From JBHOQS01 sp042408875 (GTDB taxonomy: Bacteria; Chloroflexota; UBA11872; JBHOQS01), in assembly GCA_042408875.1 (NCBI GenBank), contig JBHOQS010000007.1:124001-188000 (forward strand): 64,000 bases of DNA. Reading direction: 5' to 3'. Both the position numbers and the translations under genes were made by a program. Position 1 is the first letter of the stretch; the number at the start of each line of letters is the position of its first letter. Positions 24,816 through 33,929 of the stretch are shown here, one piece after another. The notes under the pieces were generated by a model that saw only the letters and a program-made list of their open reading frames with translations, was not told the origin of the DNA and did not search any database.

Positions 24816-25807
24816 CTGCGCACCGCCTGTACAGCGCACCAGTCCCCGCTGGTGGCCGTCTCGGCGCAGACGAACCCCTGCGCCTCCAGGGCGCGCTGCA
24901 CCTCAGGCAGGCGATCGGCCAGGATGCCGGAGGCCACGAGCCGCCCACCAGGGCGGCAAGCGGCTGCCAGGCCTGAGGCGAGCTCGATGATCACTCCGGC
25001 GATGATGTTCGCCAGCACGAAATCAAAGGGCCCGGTGGGCGAGCCGCCCGCCGGGGCATCGGCCATCGTAATCTGCCCGGATGGCTCAAGCGTCCCCTGG
25101 GCGACGGCAATGATCCGGCTGAGTCTGTTGCGGCGCACGTTGGCTCGGGCTGCATCGACTGCTACCGGATCAACGTCCAGCGCGAGCACGCGGCGCGCGC
25201 CGAGCCGCGCTGCACCGATCGCCAGGATCCCCGATCCGGTCCCAAGGTCGAGCACCGTCTGGCCGGCTGGGGGATGCTGCTCCAGCGCCAGCAGGCAGAG
25301 CTGGGTCGTCGGGTGCAGGCCCGTGCCGAAGGCCATGCCCGGGTCCAGCTCCAGGACCAGATCGCCCGGCTGAGGGCTGTAGCTGCGCCATGACGGCTTG
25401 ATCACGAAGCGGCGGCCCACGCGGTGAACGTGGTAGTGCTCCTTCCAGGCCTCGGCCCAGTCCTCCTCGGCAAGGGTGCGCGCCTGCACTGGACCGATCC
25501 TGCCCAGCCCGAACGCCTGGAGGTGCCAAAGGTCCCGCTCGAGGCCCTGGCGCTGCTCGTCCAGGCCTGGACCGGCAGGGAGGTATGTCTTGACCACGAC
25601 CGGCGCGTTGGGCACCGGCTGCGGCGCCTCGGCCCAGGCTCGCTCCTCCTGCGCTGGCGGCAGGTGAGGCACCTCGATGGCGACGCCGCCGTGGCCCCAG
25701 CGATGGAAGATCGCGTATACGGCCTCGGCGGCCTCCGGGCTCGCCTCCACTGCCACCTCAACCCAGCGGCCAGAGCGCGGCTGCGCCTTGGCTGCTTTAT
25801 CCGCCAC
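24812..25807 (-). CDS. prmA: Ribosomal protein L11 methyltransferase
   Basis: Product of 331 residues from GTG 25807, which overlaps the end of dnaJ by 11 bases; GTG 25816 is an alternative. PrmA features: WVEVAVEA start of the substrate-recognition domain, WAEAWKEHYHVHRVG, DPGMAFGTGLHPTT, SAM motif VLDLGTGSGILAIGAARLGA, and ANIIAGVI. It trimethylates L11. It is about 35 residues longer than E. coli PrmA, with a longer N-terminal domain and an insert after EPSGQ. Confidence 0.92.
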   Translation of the reverse strand: MADKAAKAQPRSGRWVEVAVEASPEAAEAVYAIFHRWGHGGVAIEVPHLPPAQEERAWAEAPQPVPNAPVVVKTYLPAGPGLDEQRQGLERDLWHLQAFGLGRIGPVQARTLAEEDWAEAWKEHYHVHRVGRRFVIKPSWRSYSPQPGDLVLELDPGMAFGTGLHPTTQLCLLALEQHPPAGQTVLDLGTGSGILAIGAARLGARRVLALDVDPVAVDAARANVRRNRLSRIIAVAQGTLEPSGQITMADAPAGGSPTGPFDFVLANIIAGVIIELASGLAAACRPGGRLVASGILADRLPEVQRALEAQGFVCAETATSGDWCAVQAVRR

Positions 25808-26927
25808 CGAAGGCACCCTTGACTTTCTCAAAGAAGCCCTTTTCCTCAGCGTGGCTTTCTTTCTTGAAGGTGCGCGCCAGTTCCTCGAGCAGCGCACGCT
25901 GGTGGGGCGTCAGCTCCGTCGGCACCGTCACGGTAACGTGGACGTACTGGTCACCGCGATCGCCCGTACGCACGTCGGGCACACCGCGGCCGCGCAGCGT
26001 GAAGACCTGGCCTGGCTGCGTGCCGGGGGGGATGCGTATCCGCTCGCGGCCATCGACCGTGGGCACAACCACGTCATCGCCGAGGGCGGCCTGGGCGATG
26101 TTCAGCTTGAGCTCATAGTGAATGTCGGTGCCATCCCGCTTGAGATACTCGTGCGGGCGGACGGTGATAAAGATATAGAGGTTACCAGGCGGCCCGCCGC
26201 GCGGGCCAGCCTCCCCCTCACCGGTCACGCGGATCTGCGTGCCGTCGTCCACGCCGGCCGGGATGGTCACTGGCAGCACACGAGTGGCCCGCACGCGGCC
26301 ACTGCCGCGGCACTCGCTACAGGGCACGCCGATAACCAGCCCCTCGCCGCGACAGCGGTCGCAGGTGACCACGTTGACGAACTGGCCGAAGATCGACCGC
26401 TGCACGCGGCGGATCTCGCCGGTGCCGTTGCAAGATGGGCAGCGCACCGGCTGCGACCCCGGCTCTGCCCCGCTGCCGCCGCAATGGCCGCAGGGCTCAA
26501 GCCGCTCGATGCGCAGCTCTTTCTCGCAGCCAAAGACGGCCTCGTGGAAGTCGAGGGTGAGGTCGTAGCGGATGTCGCTGCCGCGCACCGGCCCGCGGCG
26601 CCCAGTAGCCGTCGCCCCCGCGCCGAAGAAGGACTCGAACAGATCGCCCAGGTCGCCAAAGCCAAAGCCCTCGAAGCCGCCGCGCCCGAAGCCTGCCGCC
26701 CCGCGCGCCCCGGCGTGCCCGTACATGTCGTACTCGGCGCGCCGCTTCGGGTCCAGGAGCACATCTTTCGCTTCGTTGATCTCCTTGAACCGGGCCTCCG
26801 CGTCCGGCGATTTATTCACATCAGGGTGGTATTTGCGCGCGAGCTGGCGGAAGGCGCGCTTGATTTCTTCTTCTGTGGCGTTGCGAGAGACGCCTAAGAT
26901 CTCATAATAGTCGCGCTTGGTTTCCAT
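25797..26927 (-). CDS. dnaJ: Chaperone DnaJ
   Basis: Product of 376 residues, a full type I DnaJ. J domain with HPD at 34-36, Gly/Phe-rich linker (about 78-102), four zinc motifs (CGHCGGSG 146, CPSCNGTG 163, CDRCRGEG 189, CSECRGSG 203), then the substrate-binding C-terminal domains and a short Lys/Gly tail. It delivers clients to DnaK. Third gene of the CIRCE-controlled operon; dnaK itself is absent from the operon. Confidence 0.97.
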   Translation of the reverse strand: METKRDYYEILGVSRNATEEEIKRAFRQLARKYHPDVNKSPDAEARFKEINEAKDVLLDPKRRAEYDMYGHAGARGAAGFGRGGFEGFGFGDLGDLFESFFGAGATATGRRGPVRGSDIRYDLTLDFHEAVFGCEKELRIERLEPCGHCGGSGAEPGSQPVRCPSCNGTGEIRRVQRSIFGQFVNVVTCDRCRGEGLVIGVPCSECRGSGRVRATRVLPVTIPAGVDDGTQIRVTGEGEAGPRGGPPGNLYIFITVRPHEYLKRDGTDIHYELKLNIAQAALGDDVVVPTVDGRERIRIPPGTQPGQVFTLRGRGVPDVRTGDRGDQYVHVTVTVPTELTPHQRALLEELARTFKKESHAEEKGFFEKVKGAFGGG

Positions 26928-26951
26928 GGCTCTGGCTCTTCATCCTTCCTC

Positions 26952-27000
26952 GACGCACCTCGATGTATGTCGATGTCGGCGCACCTCGTCGCACCTCAGT
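26952..27000. repeat. CGCACCTC repeats between grpE and dnaJ
   Basis: CGCACCTCG appears three times with CGATGT variants in the 100-base grpE-dnaJ spacer. This is the position where dnaK is often found in other bacteria. Confidence 0.45.
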
Positions 27001-27027
27001 GCAAGTGCTTCCTCGTGGGCGAGGGGT

Positions 27028-27711
27028 CTAGTCACCAGCGGGCGGCGCGGTCCCCTGCTCCGGTGCAGGCTCCTGCGCTGCTGTCTCCGTTGCTGCTGGC
27101 TGGGGCTGCGCCGCCTGCTCCGGTGCGGGCTGCGGCCGCGGTCCCACCTTCACCAGTGCCGGGCGCAGCACGCGCTCGTGCAGCTTATAGCCGGGCTGAA
27201 GCACGCTGATGACCACCTCCTCCCCGCCCGGGGCCTCCTCGCGCAGGACGGCCTCGTGCTGGAAGGGGTCGAACGGCTTCCCCATCGCATCGATCTGCTC
27301 CAAGCCGCGGCGTTGCAGCACCGCGCGCAGCAGGGCGTTGATATGCCACACACCTTCGATCCAGGTGAAATGGCGGAGCTCCGCCGGCAGTGCGGCGAAG
27401 GCGCGGTCAAAGCTGTCCAGCACCGGCAGCAGCTCGGCGATCAGCTCGGCCGTGGCATAGCGCTGCATGTTCTCGAGCTCGGCCTGCGTGCGGCGGCGCA
27501 AGTTCGCCAGGTCCGCCTGGGCACGCGTCCAGCGCTCGAGGCACTCCTGGAGCCGGGCACGCTCGCGCTCGAGCTCAGCGCGCAGCGCTTCGGGCTCAGC
27601 AATGCCGGCTTCGGGCGCCTCTGCCTGCGGCGCGCCCTCCTGGGCCGGCTGCTGCGGCTGCTCCGCCGGCGCGGCCGCGCCGACTGTCTCACGCTCGGGA
27701 ACCTCGGTCAC
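27028..27711 (-). CDS. grpE: Nucleotide exchange factor GrpE
   Basis: Product of 227 residues from GTG 27711, with GGAGGG 7 bases upstream. A Gln/Ala/Glu-rich disordered N-terminus precedes the long coiled coil (about 47-105, RAELERERARLQECLERW...ADLANLRRR) and the C-terminal beta domain ending with VLQPGYKLHERVLRPALVKVG. A Pro/Gln/Ala-rich tail of about 35 residues is added. It releases ADP from DnaK. Second gene of the hrcA operon. Confidence 0.95.
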   Translation of the reverse strand: MTEVPERETVGAAAPAEQPQQPAQEGAPQAEAPEAGIAEPEALRAELERERARLQECLERWTRAQADLANLRRRTQAELENMQRYATAELIAELLPVLDSFDRAFAALPAELRHFTWIEGVWHINALLRAVLQRRGLEQIDAMGKPFDPFQHEAVLREEAPGGEEVVISVLQPGYKLHERVLRPALVKVGPRPQPAPEQAAQPQPAATETAAQEPAPEQGTAPPAGD

Positions 27712-27844
27712 GGTTTTCCCTCCATGCTCACACGCCGTGTGCCTGCTTGCCGGAACATGGCTTCTGGGGCTGCCCCACGGGCCCAAGGCCGTCAGCGCCA
27801 GTGCGCCGGAAGCGTCCGCGGCGCATCCGGCCAGCAGGCCGCGC

Positions 27845-28945
27845 CTACGGGGCCGCGATCGCTCCCATGAGTTCGCTCAGGAGCGCTGCGGCATACCGCA
27901 GCATCGCGATGGTGTACGCATAGCGCAGGCGGGTCGGCCCCAGCACCGCCAACGTCCCGCCGGCACGCCCGGCGCCCTGGTAGGTTGTCGCCAGCAGGCT
28001 GCACTCGCGCAGCGCCGGGTGGCGGTTCTCCGACCCGATAACCACTACTACACCGTCCTTGATCGTCGCGCTCCAGGGCCGCGTGACCACCTCGCCCCGC
28101 TCCAGCGCCTCCAGCACCGGGCGGGCGCGCGCGGTGCTGCGGAACTCCGGCTGGTCCAGCAGGTATGCGGCGCCGTGGTGGTACACTCCCCGCGGCTCGC
28201 CTCGCTCCAGGCTGCGGAGCAGGCGCGAGAACGCGCGCAAGACCTCGACATCAAGCTCCGGCAGCGCATGCCACTCCGGCAGGAAGCACTCCGGCGGAGC
28301 AATGCGCAGCAGCCGGTTCACGCGCTCGGTGCAGCCATCCAGCTCGCGCAGGGTGGCCGGCCGTGGCAGCACGACGAGCTGCTCTTCGACGATCCCGCCG
28401 GCGAAGACCACCACCAGCAGGAGCAGGCGCTCCTGGACCGGCACCAGCCGGACGTGGCGAACCTGCCCCCCAACGGGCCGCGGTGCCGTCACCACGACCG
28501 GGGCCAGCGCCAGCCTGGCCAGCGCCCCCGCTGCCGCGCGCAGCCAGGTGCCTGCGTATAGGTGTTCGGGCGAGCGCACCGCGCGTTCCCACGCCTCGTG
28601 CAGCCCCTGGCGCAGCGCCTCTTGCTCGGCCACGCCCAGCCGCTCCGGGGCCATCAGCCGTGCCACGTAGTACCGGTAGCCGCGCTCGCTGGGGATGCGC
28701 CCGGCGGACGTATGAGGCTGCACTAGGTACCCCAGTTCGTCCAGGGCTGCCAGCTCATAGCGCACCGTCGCCGCGCTGACACCGATCTCCGGCCGCCGCG
28801 CCAGCGTCTCCGATGCCACCGGCACGGCTGTGGTAATGTATTCCTCTACCACAGCGCGCAGCAGCGCACGCTGCCGCGCCGTCAATTCCGGCGGCTCCAG
28901 GGGCGCAGGGACCGGCGAGCGGGCTGGGCTGTCGAGTGTGATCAC
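27845..28945 (-). CDS. hrcA: Heat-inducible transcription repressor HrcA
   Basis: Product of 366 residues. The N-terminal winged helix (TARQRALLRAVVEEYITTAVPVAS, then VSAATVRYELAALDELGYLVQPHTSAGRIPS) is followed by the GAF-like and dimerisation domains. It binds the CIRCE operator found 38 bases upstream and so represses its own operon. Start is GTG 28945 with no strong RBS. Normal length. Confidence 0.95.
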   Translation of the reverse strand: MITLDSPARSPVPAPLEPPELTARQRALLRAVVEEYITTAVPVASETLARRPEIGVSAATVRYELAALDELGYLVQPHTSAGRIPSERGYRYYVARLMAPERLGVAEQEALRQGLHEAWERAVRSPEHLYAGTWLRAAAGALARLALAPVVVTAPRPVGGQVRHVRLVPVQERLLLLVVVFAGGIVEEQLVVLPRPATLRELDGCTERVNRLLRIAPPECFLPEWHALPELDVEVLRAFSRLLRSLERGEPRGVYHHGAAYLLDQPEFRSTARARPVLEALERGEVVTRPWSATIKDGVVVVIGSENRHPALRECSLLATTYQGAGRAGGTLAVLGPTRLRYAYTIAMLRYAAALLSELMGAIAAP

Positions 28946-28982
28946 GGCACAGATGGAGCAGGCGCACGTGCTGCGGACATGA

Positions 28983-29009
28983 TTGGCACTCTCAGGCCGA
29001 GAGTGCTAG
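28983..29009. promoter_or_regulatory. CIRCE operator of the hrcA operon
   Basis: TTGGCACTC, nine bases, GAGTGCTAG: each arm matches the CIRCE consensus (TTAGCACTC-N9-GAGTGCTAA) with one mismatch. It lies just downstream of the predicted transcription start. Confidence 0.93.
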
Positions 29010-29017
29010 CACGTTCG

Positions 29018-29046
29018 AGCATAGCACTGCCGGGGCGCGGTGTCAA
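29018..29046 (-). promoter_or_regulatory. Promoter of the hrcA-grpE-dnaJ-prmA-rsmE operon
   Basis: On the minus strand a perfect -35 TTGACA (29041-29046), 17 bases, and TATGCT (29018-29023) with TGC just upstream. Transcription should begin near 29011, at the edge of the CIRCE element. Confidence 0.85.
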
Positions 29047-29081
29047 TGGCCCTGGACCGATCGGGGCTGCCAGCACTGGCC

Positions 29082-30482
29082 TCAGTATGCCCGCCCGCGC
29101 AACACCTCGAAGATCGTGCGGATCATGATCTGGATATCAAACAGTATCGACCAGTTCTCGACGTAGTACAGGTCGTACTTCGTGCGCTCTTCGATCGAGG
29201 AGTCGCCGCGCAGGCCGTTCACCTGGGCCCATCCGGTGATACCTGCCTTCTCGCGATGCCGCTCCATGTAGTTGGGCACAATACGGCGGAACTGCTCGAC
29301 GAACATAGGCCGCTCCGGCCGCGGGCCGACGACACTCATCTCGCCCAGCAGCACATTGATGAACTGGGGCAGTTCATCAAGGGAGAAGCGCCGCAGGAAG
29401 GCGCCTAAGCGCGTGCGCCGGGGATCGCCCTGGGTGGTCCAGAACCGGCCGGTACGCTGCTCTGCATCCTGGATCATTGAGCGGAACTTGATCACTGGAA
29501 AGCTCACGCCGTCGCGGCCAACTCGCTCCTGGATGTAGAACACGGAGCCCGGCGACTCGAGCTTGATCAGAAGAGCGATCAGAAGCATCGGCCCGGAGAG
29601 GAGCGTGAGCACGATAAACGAGACCACCAAGTCGAGCGCGCGCTTGGCCACACGATTGATGCCGACCAGCGCGCTCCCGCGCATGCGCACCAGCGCCAGG
29701 CCACGCACATACTCCATCGTGGCCTCGGACACCATGATCTGAAGGATGTCCGGCAGGACCTTGACCGCCACGCGCTCACGGTCGCAGGTGGTGATGATGT
29801 CGAGAAGCTGGGCTGCTGGCACGTCCGGCATGGCGACGATCACCTCGTCTACCTGCTGGAGCCGCAGAACCCTTTCCAGCTCGTGCGGGCGGCCCAGCAC
29901 TGGCACGCCATCGATCACGCGGCCAAGCTCAGCGACCGGGTCCAGCAGGCCGACGATGGCATAGCCGATCGAGGGCGACTCAGTCAGCCGTTGCACGGCC
30001 GTGCGCGCCAGGTGTCCCGCGCCCACCACTAGGACCCGTCGGGTGCCCACGCCGAAGCGGTACAGGCTAGCCTGGGCCCGCTGTAACAGCAGCCGGCCTG
30101 CCCAGACTATGGGCATCGCCAGCAGCCAGCCCAGGCCAACGACCAGGCGCGAGTGCTGGAGGGCGGCGGCGAAGAAGGACAACGTCATGGCAAAGACGAC
30201 CGCCAGGCTCAGCCCCTTCACTAGGCGAAAGACTTCATCGGTCTTCGAGGTGCCGCGCGTGCGGCTGTACAGGCCCACCACGGCCAGGCAGGCGGGCACG
30301 GTCAGCACCAGCATGGCCATCAGCGGGAAATAGAACTGGGGAGGATGGAACTGGCCGAAGGGAATGATGGCGCGCGGAAAACGCAGCAGGTATGCCAGCG
30401 CGAACGCTGCCTCGGTCGCGAGTACGTCGAAGGTGACGAGAAGCAGGAGAAAAATAGTGTCGGCCCGCGCCCGCCGATCCAT
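29082..30482 (-). CDS. Exopolysaccharide polyprenyl glycosylphosphotransferase (initiating sugar transferase)
   Basis: Product of 466 residues from ATG 30482 (GGCAGG upstream; the frame is open further but lacks homology). N-terminal four to five membrane helices (residues about 8-130), a CoA-binding-like Rossmann domain (RVLVVGAGHLARTA), a further helix, and the C-terminal bacterial sugar transferase domain with KRALDLVVS, KFRSM, DELPQFINVLLGEMSVVGPRPE and GITGWAQVNG. It transfers a hexose-1-phosphate to undecaprenyl phosphate, the first step of the repeat unit. Last gene of the polysaccharide cluster. Confidence 0.92.
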   Translation of the reverse strand: MDRRARADTIFLLLLVTFDVLATEAAFALAYLLRFPRAIIPFGQFHPPQFYFPLMAMLVLTVPACLAVVGLYSRTRGTSKTDEVFRLVKGLSLAVVFAMTLSFFAAALQHSRLVVGLGWLLAMPIVWAGRLLLQRAQASLYRFGVGTRRVLVVGAGHLARTAVQRLTESPSIGYAIVGLLDPVAELGRVIDGVPVLGRPHELERVLRLQQVDEVIVAMPDVPAAQLLDIITTCDRERVAVKVLPDILQIMVSEATMEYVRGLALVRMRGSALVGINRVAKRALDLVVSFIVLTLLSGPMLLIALLIKLESPGSVFYIQERVGRDGVSFPVIKFRSMIQDAEQRTGRFWTTQGDPRRTRLGAFLRRFSLDELPQFINVLLGEMSVVGPRPERPMFVEQFRRIVPNYMERHREKAGITGWAQVNGLRGDSSIEERTKYDLYYVENWSILFDIQIMIRTIFEVLRGRAY

Positions 30483-30579
30483 ACGCAGCCTGCCGTTGCT
30501 TACTGACGCGTGCTCTGCTGTGGTCCTCACGGTAATGACAGACGCCCACCAGGCGTACGCCTGACATGCGGAAGCCGTC

Positions 30580-31551
30580 TCACTCCCGCGGCCGACTGGC
30601 GAGACGCTGCTGCGCCCGCCAGCGCAAGCCGGCCGGGTAGCCGGCCATCTTGGCCACGTCTCCAATATACCGCAAGAGCGGCACAAGCAGAACGAGCCAG
30701 GCACGCTCAGCCAGCGTGCGCTCGCCCCAACGACGCATCAGGCGCATGTAGGGCGCTCGGAGATACAGCAGCCCGAGCAGGAAGAGGAGCGGCCAGATGA
30801 TCCGGCGCGGACGCCCGCGCCAGGCCAGCCATGGCCCGAGCGTATACGTCAGGTACCGGATCAGATGGCGGTACGGCCACAGCCCGGCTTTGCCATCCCC
30901 TCGGGCGTAGAGATAGTACTGCCGAAAGAAGGCGCGTACGGTCGGGCGAGGGCGGAAGTGCACGATCGCCTGGGGCACGAAGGTGAAGCGCGCGCCGGTG
31001 CGCCGCAGGGCCAAGTCGAACACCACGTCCTCGCAATAGTCCAGCCACTCGGGGTAGCCGCCGACGCGCTGCCAGGCCGTGCGGCGAAAGGCGACCGACC
31101 GGCTGGAGGGCAGGAAGCGCGTGCCGTCGATCTCATCGACGTCGGGGATCGTGGTCACGCCGAGCGCTAGCTCGAAGAGGTTGTGCGGGTCGATGACGAA
31201 GAAGCCACTAGCGACATCGAGCAGCGGGTTACGCTCAAGCGGGGCCACCAGTGTAGCCAGCCAGTCCGGCGCCAGCCGCACGCCCGCGTCGGTGCAGGCG
31301 ATGATGTCCCCCTGCGCCAGCTCGATGGCGCGGTTGCGGCCCTGGGCGATGTTCGCGCCGGGATACACCTCGACGCGCAGCGGGCAGCCCAGCCGCCCGC
31401 GGTATGCCAGGATGCGCTCGACCGTGCCATCGCAGGAGCCACCATCGACGATCACAACCTCGTCGGGCAGGCGTGTCTGCGCCAGCAGCGAGTCGAGGAA
31501 CAGCTCGATCGAGTGTGCTTCGTTCTTCACTGTGGCGATAAGCGAGAGCAT
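30580..31551 (-). CDS. Glycosyltransferase family 2
   Basis: Product of 323 residues. GT-A fold: LSLIATVKNEAHSI, VVIVDGGSCDGT, GRNRAIELAQGDIIACTDAG (metal-binding region) and DYCEDVVFDLALRR (ED acceptor motif). The C-terminal third has two hydrophobic segments (IIWPLLFLLGLLYL, AWLVLLVPLL), so it is probably membrane-attached. The first eight codons belong to a 23-bp sequence that is repeated just upstream, over the end of the preceding gene. Confidence 0.88.
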   Translation of the reverse strand: MLSLIATVKNEAHSIELFLDSLLAQTRLPDEVVIVDGGSCDGTVERILAYRGRLGCPLRVEVYPGANIAQGRNRAIELAQGDIIACTDAGVRLAPDWLATLVAPLERNPLLDVASGFFVIDPHNLFELALGVTTIPDVDEIDGTRFLPSSRSVAFRRTAWQRVGGYPEWLDYCEDVVFDLALRRTGARFTFVPQAIVHFRPRPTVRAFFRQYYLYARGDGKAGLWPYRHLIRYLTYTLGPWLAWRGRPRRIIWPLLFLLGLLYLRAPYMRLMRRWGERTLAERAWLVLLVPLLRYIGDVAKMAGYPAGLRWRAQQRLASRPRE

Positions 31552-31579
31552 CGCTAACTGTGGCGATAAGCGAGAGCAT
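31529..31579. repeat. 23-bp direct repeat with 28-bp period
   Basis: ACTGTGGCGATAAGCGAGAG plus CAT occurs at 31529-31551 and again at 31557-31579. One copy is the start of the GT2 gene, the other the last codons of the GT4 gene; the duplication includes the GT4 stop codon. Confidence 0.9.
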
Positions 31580-32773
31580 GAATGTCGAGCGAGTCGTACA
31601 TGTCGAGCAGACGTGGTGCCACGACCCGGCGGTCATAGCGCGACTGCACCAGGGCGCGCCCGCGGCGGCCAAGCCCCTGCCGCTGCGCCGGGTCGCGCAG
31701 CAGGTGAACAATGGCCTCAGCGAACGCCGGAGCTGAGCTAGCCAGCAGGAGGTGCTCGCCATGGCGCACGTCGAGGCCCTGGGCACCCGCCGGGGTAGTG
31801 ACTGCAGCGCGCTCGAGCGCCAGCGCTTCCAGGAGCTTCAGACGTGAGCCGCTCCCCGCCAGCAAGGGCGCGACGAACACCTGCGCCTCGGCAATATACC
31901 TTGCCGCCTCCGGGACGGTGCCGGTCACGACGACGCTACCGCCGGCCAGCCGCTGCACTGCTGGCGCAGGGTCGCGACCGACTAGATAGAGCGTGGCCGC
32001 GGGATGCTCCCGCACGACGAGCGGCCAGATGGCTCGACAGAGCCATTCGGCCGCTTCAACGTTGAGCCTGAACGAGAAGTGCCCGGTAACACCACGCGGC
32101 CCGGCACTTCAGGGACATCGCCGCGCCGCAGCGCCTCGGTATCCACGCAGTTCGGCACGACCGTCGGGCGGACACCCGCCAGGGCGGCCAGCGTCGCCGC
32201 ATCGCCGTCGGATACGCAGAGGACGCGATCAGCCGCCCGGCACGCCCGCCGCTCCTCGCGGCGCAGCCGGTGCACCTGGATGCGCGAGTACAGTGCCGCC
32301 GGCCAGCGCCTGGCCGCGCGCAGCGCGCTGCGCGCGGCCTGCTCCTGAAGCAGATATTCAACGTTATGGCAGTCCAGCACCAGGGCCGGCCGGTACGGCG
32401 CGCGCGCTAGGGCGCGCTCCACCAGCAGCCAGAGCTCCAACCCTTCGATCTGGAGCGCGTCGTAGCGCTCCTGCCGCAGGAGCGCGGCTAGAGCGTCTGC
32501 GAACGCGGCACTGTCCAGGCGGCGCAGAAGGTCCGGATCGGACGAGAAGAGAAGCGTGTACAGGCGCGCTATAGGCGAGCGCGGCGGTGGCGGTGGCACA
32601 AATAGAACCCGCCGCGCGATCTGGCAGAGCGCCGGGGCGGGCCGGCCTGTGCCAAACGCAAGGAGGTCCACGCGGTGGCGCGCAGCTAGCGCCTGGAGCA
32701 GGTGCCAGTTGCGGATAGCCGCGCCCTGGGCCGGCGGGTACGGTGGCTGTGGCGTCACCAGGAGGATCTGCAT
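31554..32773 (-). pseudogene. Glycosyltransferase family 4, single-base frameshift
   Basis: Two frames make one GT-B enzyme of about 406 residues. The first (from ATG 32773) runs QILLVTPQPPYPPAQG through LDCHNVEYL and VVPNCVDTEAL to VVLPG, then loses homology. The second resumes HFSFRLNVEAAEWLCRAIWPLV (from about 32082 down) through LYLVGRDPAPAVQRL, APLLAGSGSRLKLLEALAL, to the stop at 31554. One base, probably a G in CCGGG, is missing near 32081-32086. Both halves have the conserved residues, so the gene may be whole in the real genome. The GSG-x-LKLLEA motif replaces the usual EGFGLP. Confidence 0.82.
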
Positions 32774-32806
32774 CGCTGCTCTCCGCTCGCTGCTATCTCA
32801 CCCCAG

Positions 32807-33922
32807 CTACCCGGCGACCTCCCGGTAGCAGGCGAGCACGTTGTGCACCGTTCGCTCCCAGGTGAAGCTGCGCACCCGTGCCCGCCCCTTCTCGATGAGT
32901 TGCCGGCGCACCGCAGTATCCGTCAACACACGCTCGAGGGCAGCAGCGATGCTTGCGACATCTGTAGGCGTACAGAGCAGTGCCGCATCCCCACAAACCT
33001 CCGGCAGGCTGGAGACGTTCGAGGCCACCACTGGCGTGCCACAGGCCATCGCCTCCAGAGGGGGCAGGCCGAAGCCCTCGTACAGCGACGGCATGACCAG
33101 CGCCTCAGCGCCAGCGTAGAGCGCCGGCAGGTCCTCGGCCTGCACCCGGCCGACCAGCCGCACCCGCCCGCGCACCGGCGCGGCAGATGCGGCTGCGTAG
33201 ACCTCCTCGGCGCCGAAGCCAGGCACTCCCGCCAGCACGAGCTCACCGCTAAACACATGCTGCACCTGGGCGAAGGCCTGGATCAGCCGCACGAGATTCT
33301 TACGCGGCTCCAGCGTGCCGACGAACAGGATGTAGGGCCGGGTCAGGCCGAGCGACTCGCGCAGGCCGCGCACCGCGCGCTCCGGCGGGCGGGCCAGGCC
33401 TGGCGGCGGGGCAGGGTAGACCACACGGATGCGCTCCGGCGGCACCCGCAGAAGGTTGACCAGGTCATGCTTGGTCGCCAGCGAGTCGGCCAGGATCATA
33501 TCGGCGCGGCGCACCGCCCAATGGATCTGCCCATAGTAGCGACGGCTGTCCGGCGCGTGGGTCTCAGGATAGCGCAGAAAGGCCAGGTCGTGCACGGTGA
33601 TCACGCTGGCCCCGCCGGTCCATTGGGGCGGGATATGGTCGGGGCTGTGCAGCAGATCGAGGCGGGCGAGCAACCCGGCCACAGCGACTTCAGCGCCGAA
33701 GGCCCAGCGCTCCAGGGGATGATGGCAAGGGGTGAAGGCAGCGCGCGGCAGCACGTTCGGCGCCTGGTCACTGCCAAGCGACTCGCGGTCCTTCCACATT
33801 CGGAAGACGATAAAGCGATCGCCCGGCGCGGCAGAGGGCAGTCCTTGCACCAGGTGGCGGATATACGTGCCGATGCCTGCTCGATTGTAGAAAGCCAGCC
33901 GCGCATCAAAGCCAACGTTCAC
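32807..33922 (-). CDS. Glycosyltransferase family 4
   Basis: Product of 371 residues. GT-B fold with N-terminal NVGFDARLAFYNRAGIGTYIRHL, SVITVHDLAFLRYPE, SLATKHDL; C-terminal YILFVGTLEPRKNLVRLIQAF and the nucleotide-sugar site MPSLYEGFGLPPLEAMACGTPVVAS. This is the mannosyltransferase-like subfamily of WbpZ/RfaB type. GTG 33922 follows AGGGAG at about 12 bases. It lies 8 bases upstream of nothing else than the preceding ligase gene stop at 33930, so the two are tightly linked. Confidence 0.9.
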   Translation of the reverse strand: MNVGFDARLAFYNRAGIGTYIRHLVQGLPSAAPGDRFIVFRMWKDRESLGSDQAPNVLPRAAFTPCHHPLERWAFGAEVAVAGLLARLDLLHSPDHIPPQWTGGASVITVHDLAFLRYPETHAPDSRRYYGQIHWAVRRADMILADSLATKHDLVNLLRVPPERIRVVYPAPPPGLARPPERAVRGLRESLGLTRPYILFVGTLEPRKNLVRLIQAFAQVQHVFSGELVLAGVPGFGAEEVYAAASAAPVRGRVRLVGRVQAEDLPALYAGAEALVMPSLYEGFGLPPLEAMACGTPVVASNVSSLPEVCGDAALLCTPTDVASIAAALERVLTDTAVRRQLIEKGRARVRSFTWERTVHNVLACYREVAG

Positions 33923-33929
33923 GGCAGGG

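Noticed and set aside
24192..25373. Plus-strand frame across rsmE and prmA
   Set aside because: Runs opposite two recognised genes and crosses their boundary.
25677..26897. Plus-strand frame opposite dnaJ
   Set aside because: Opposite a full-length DnaJ with all motifs.
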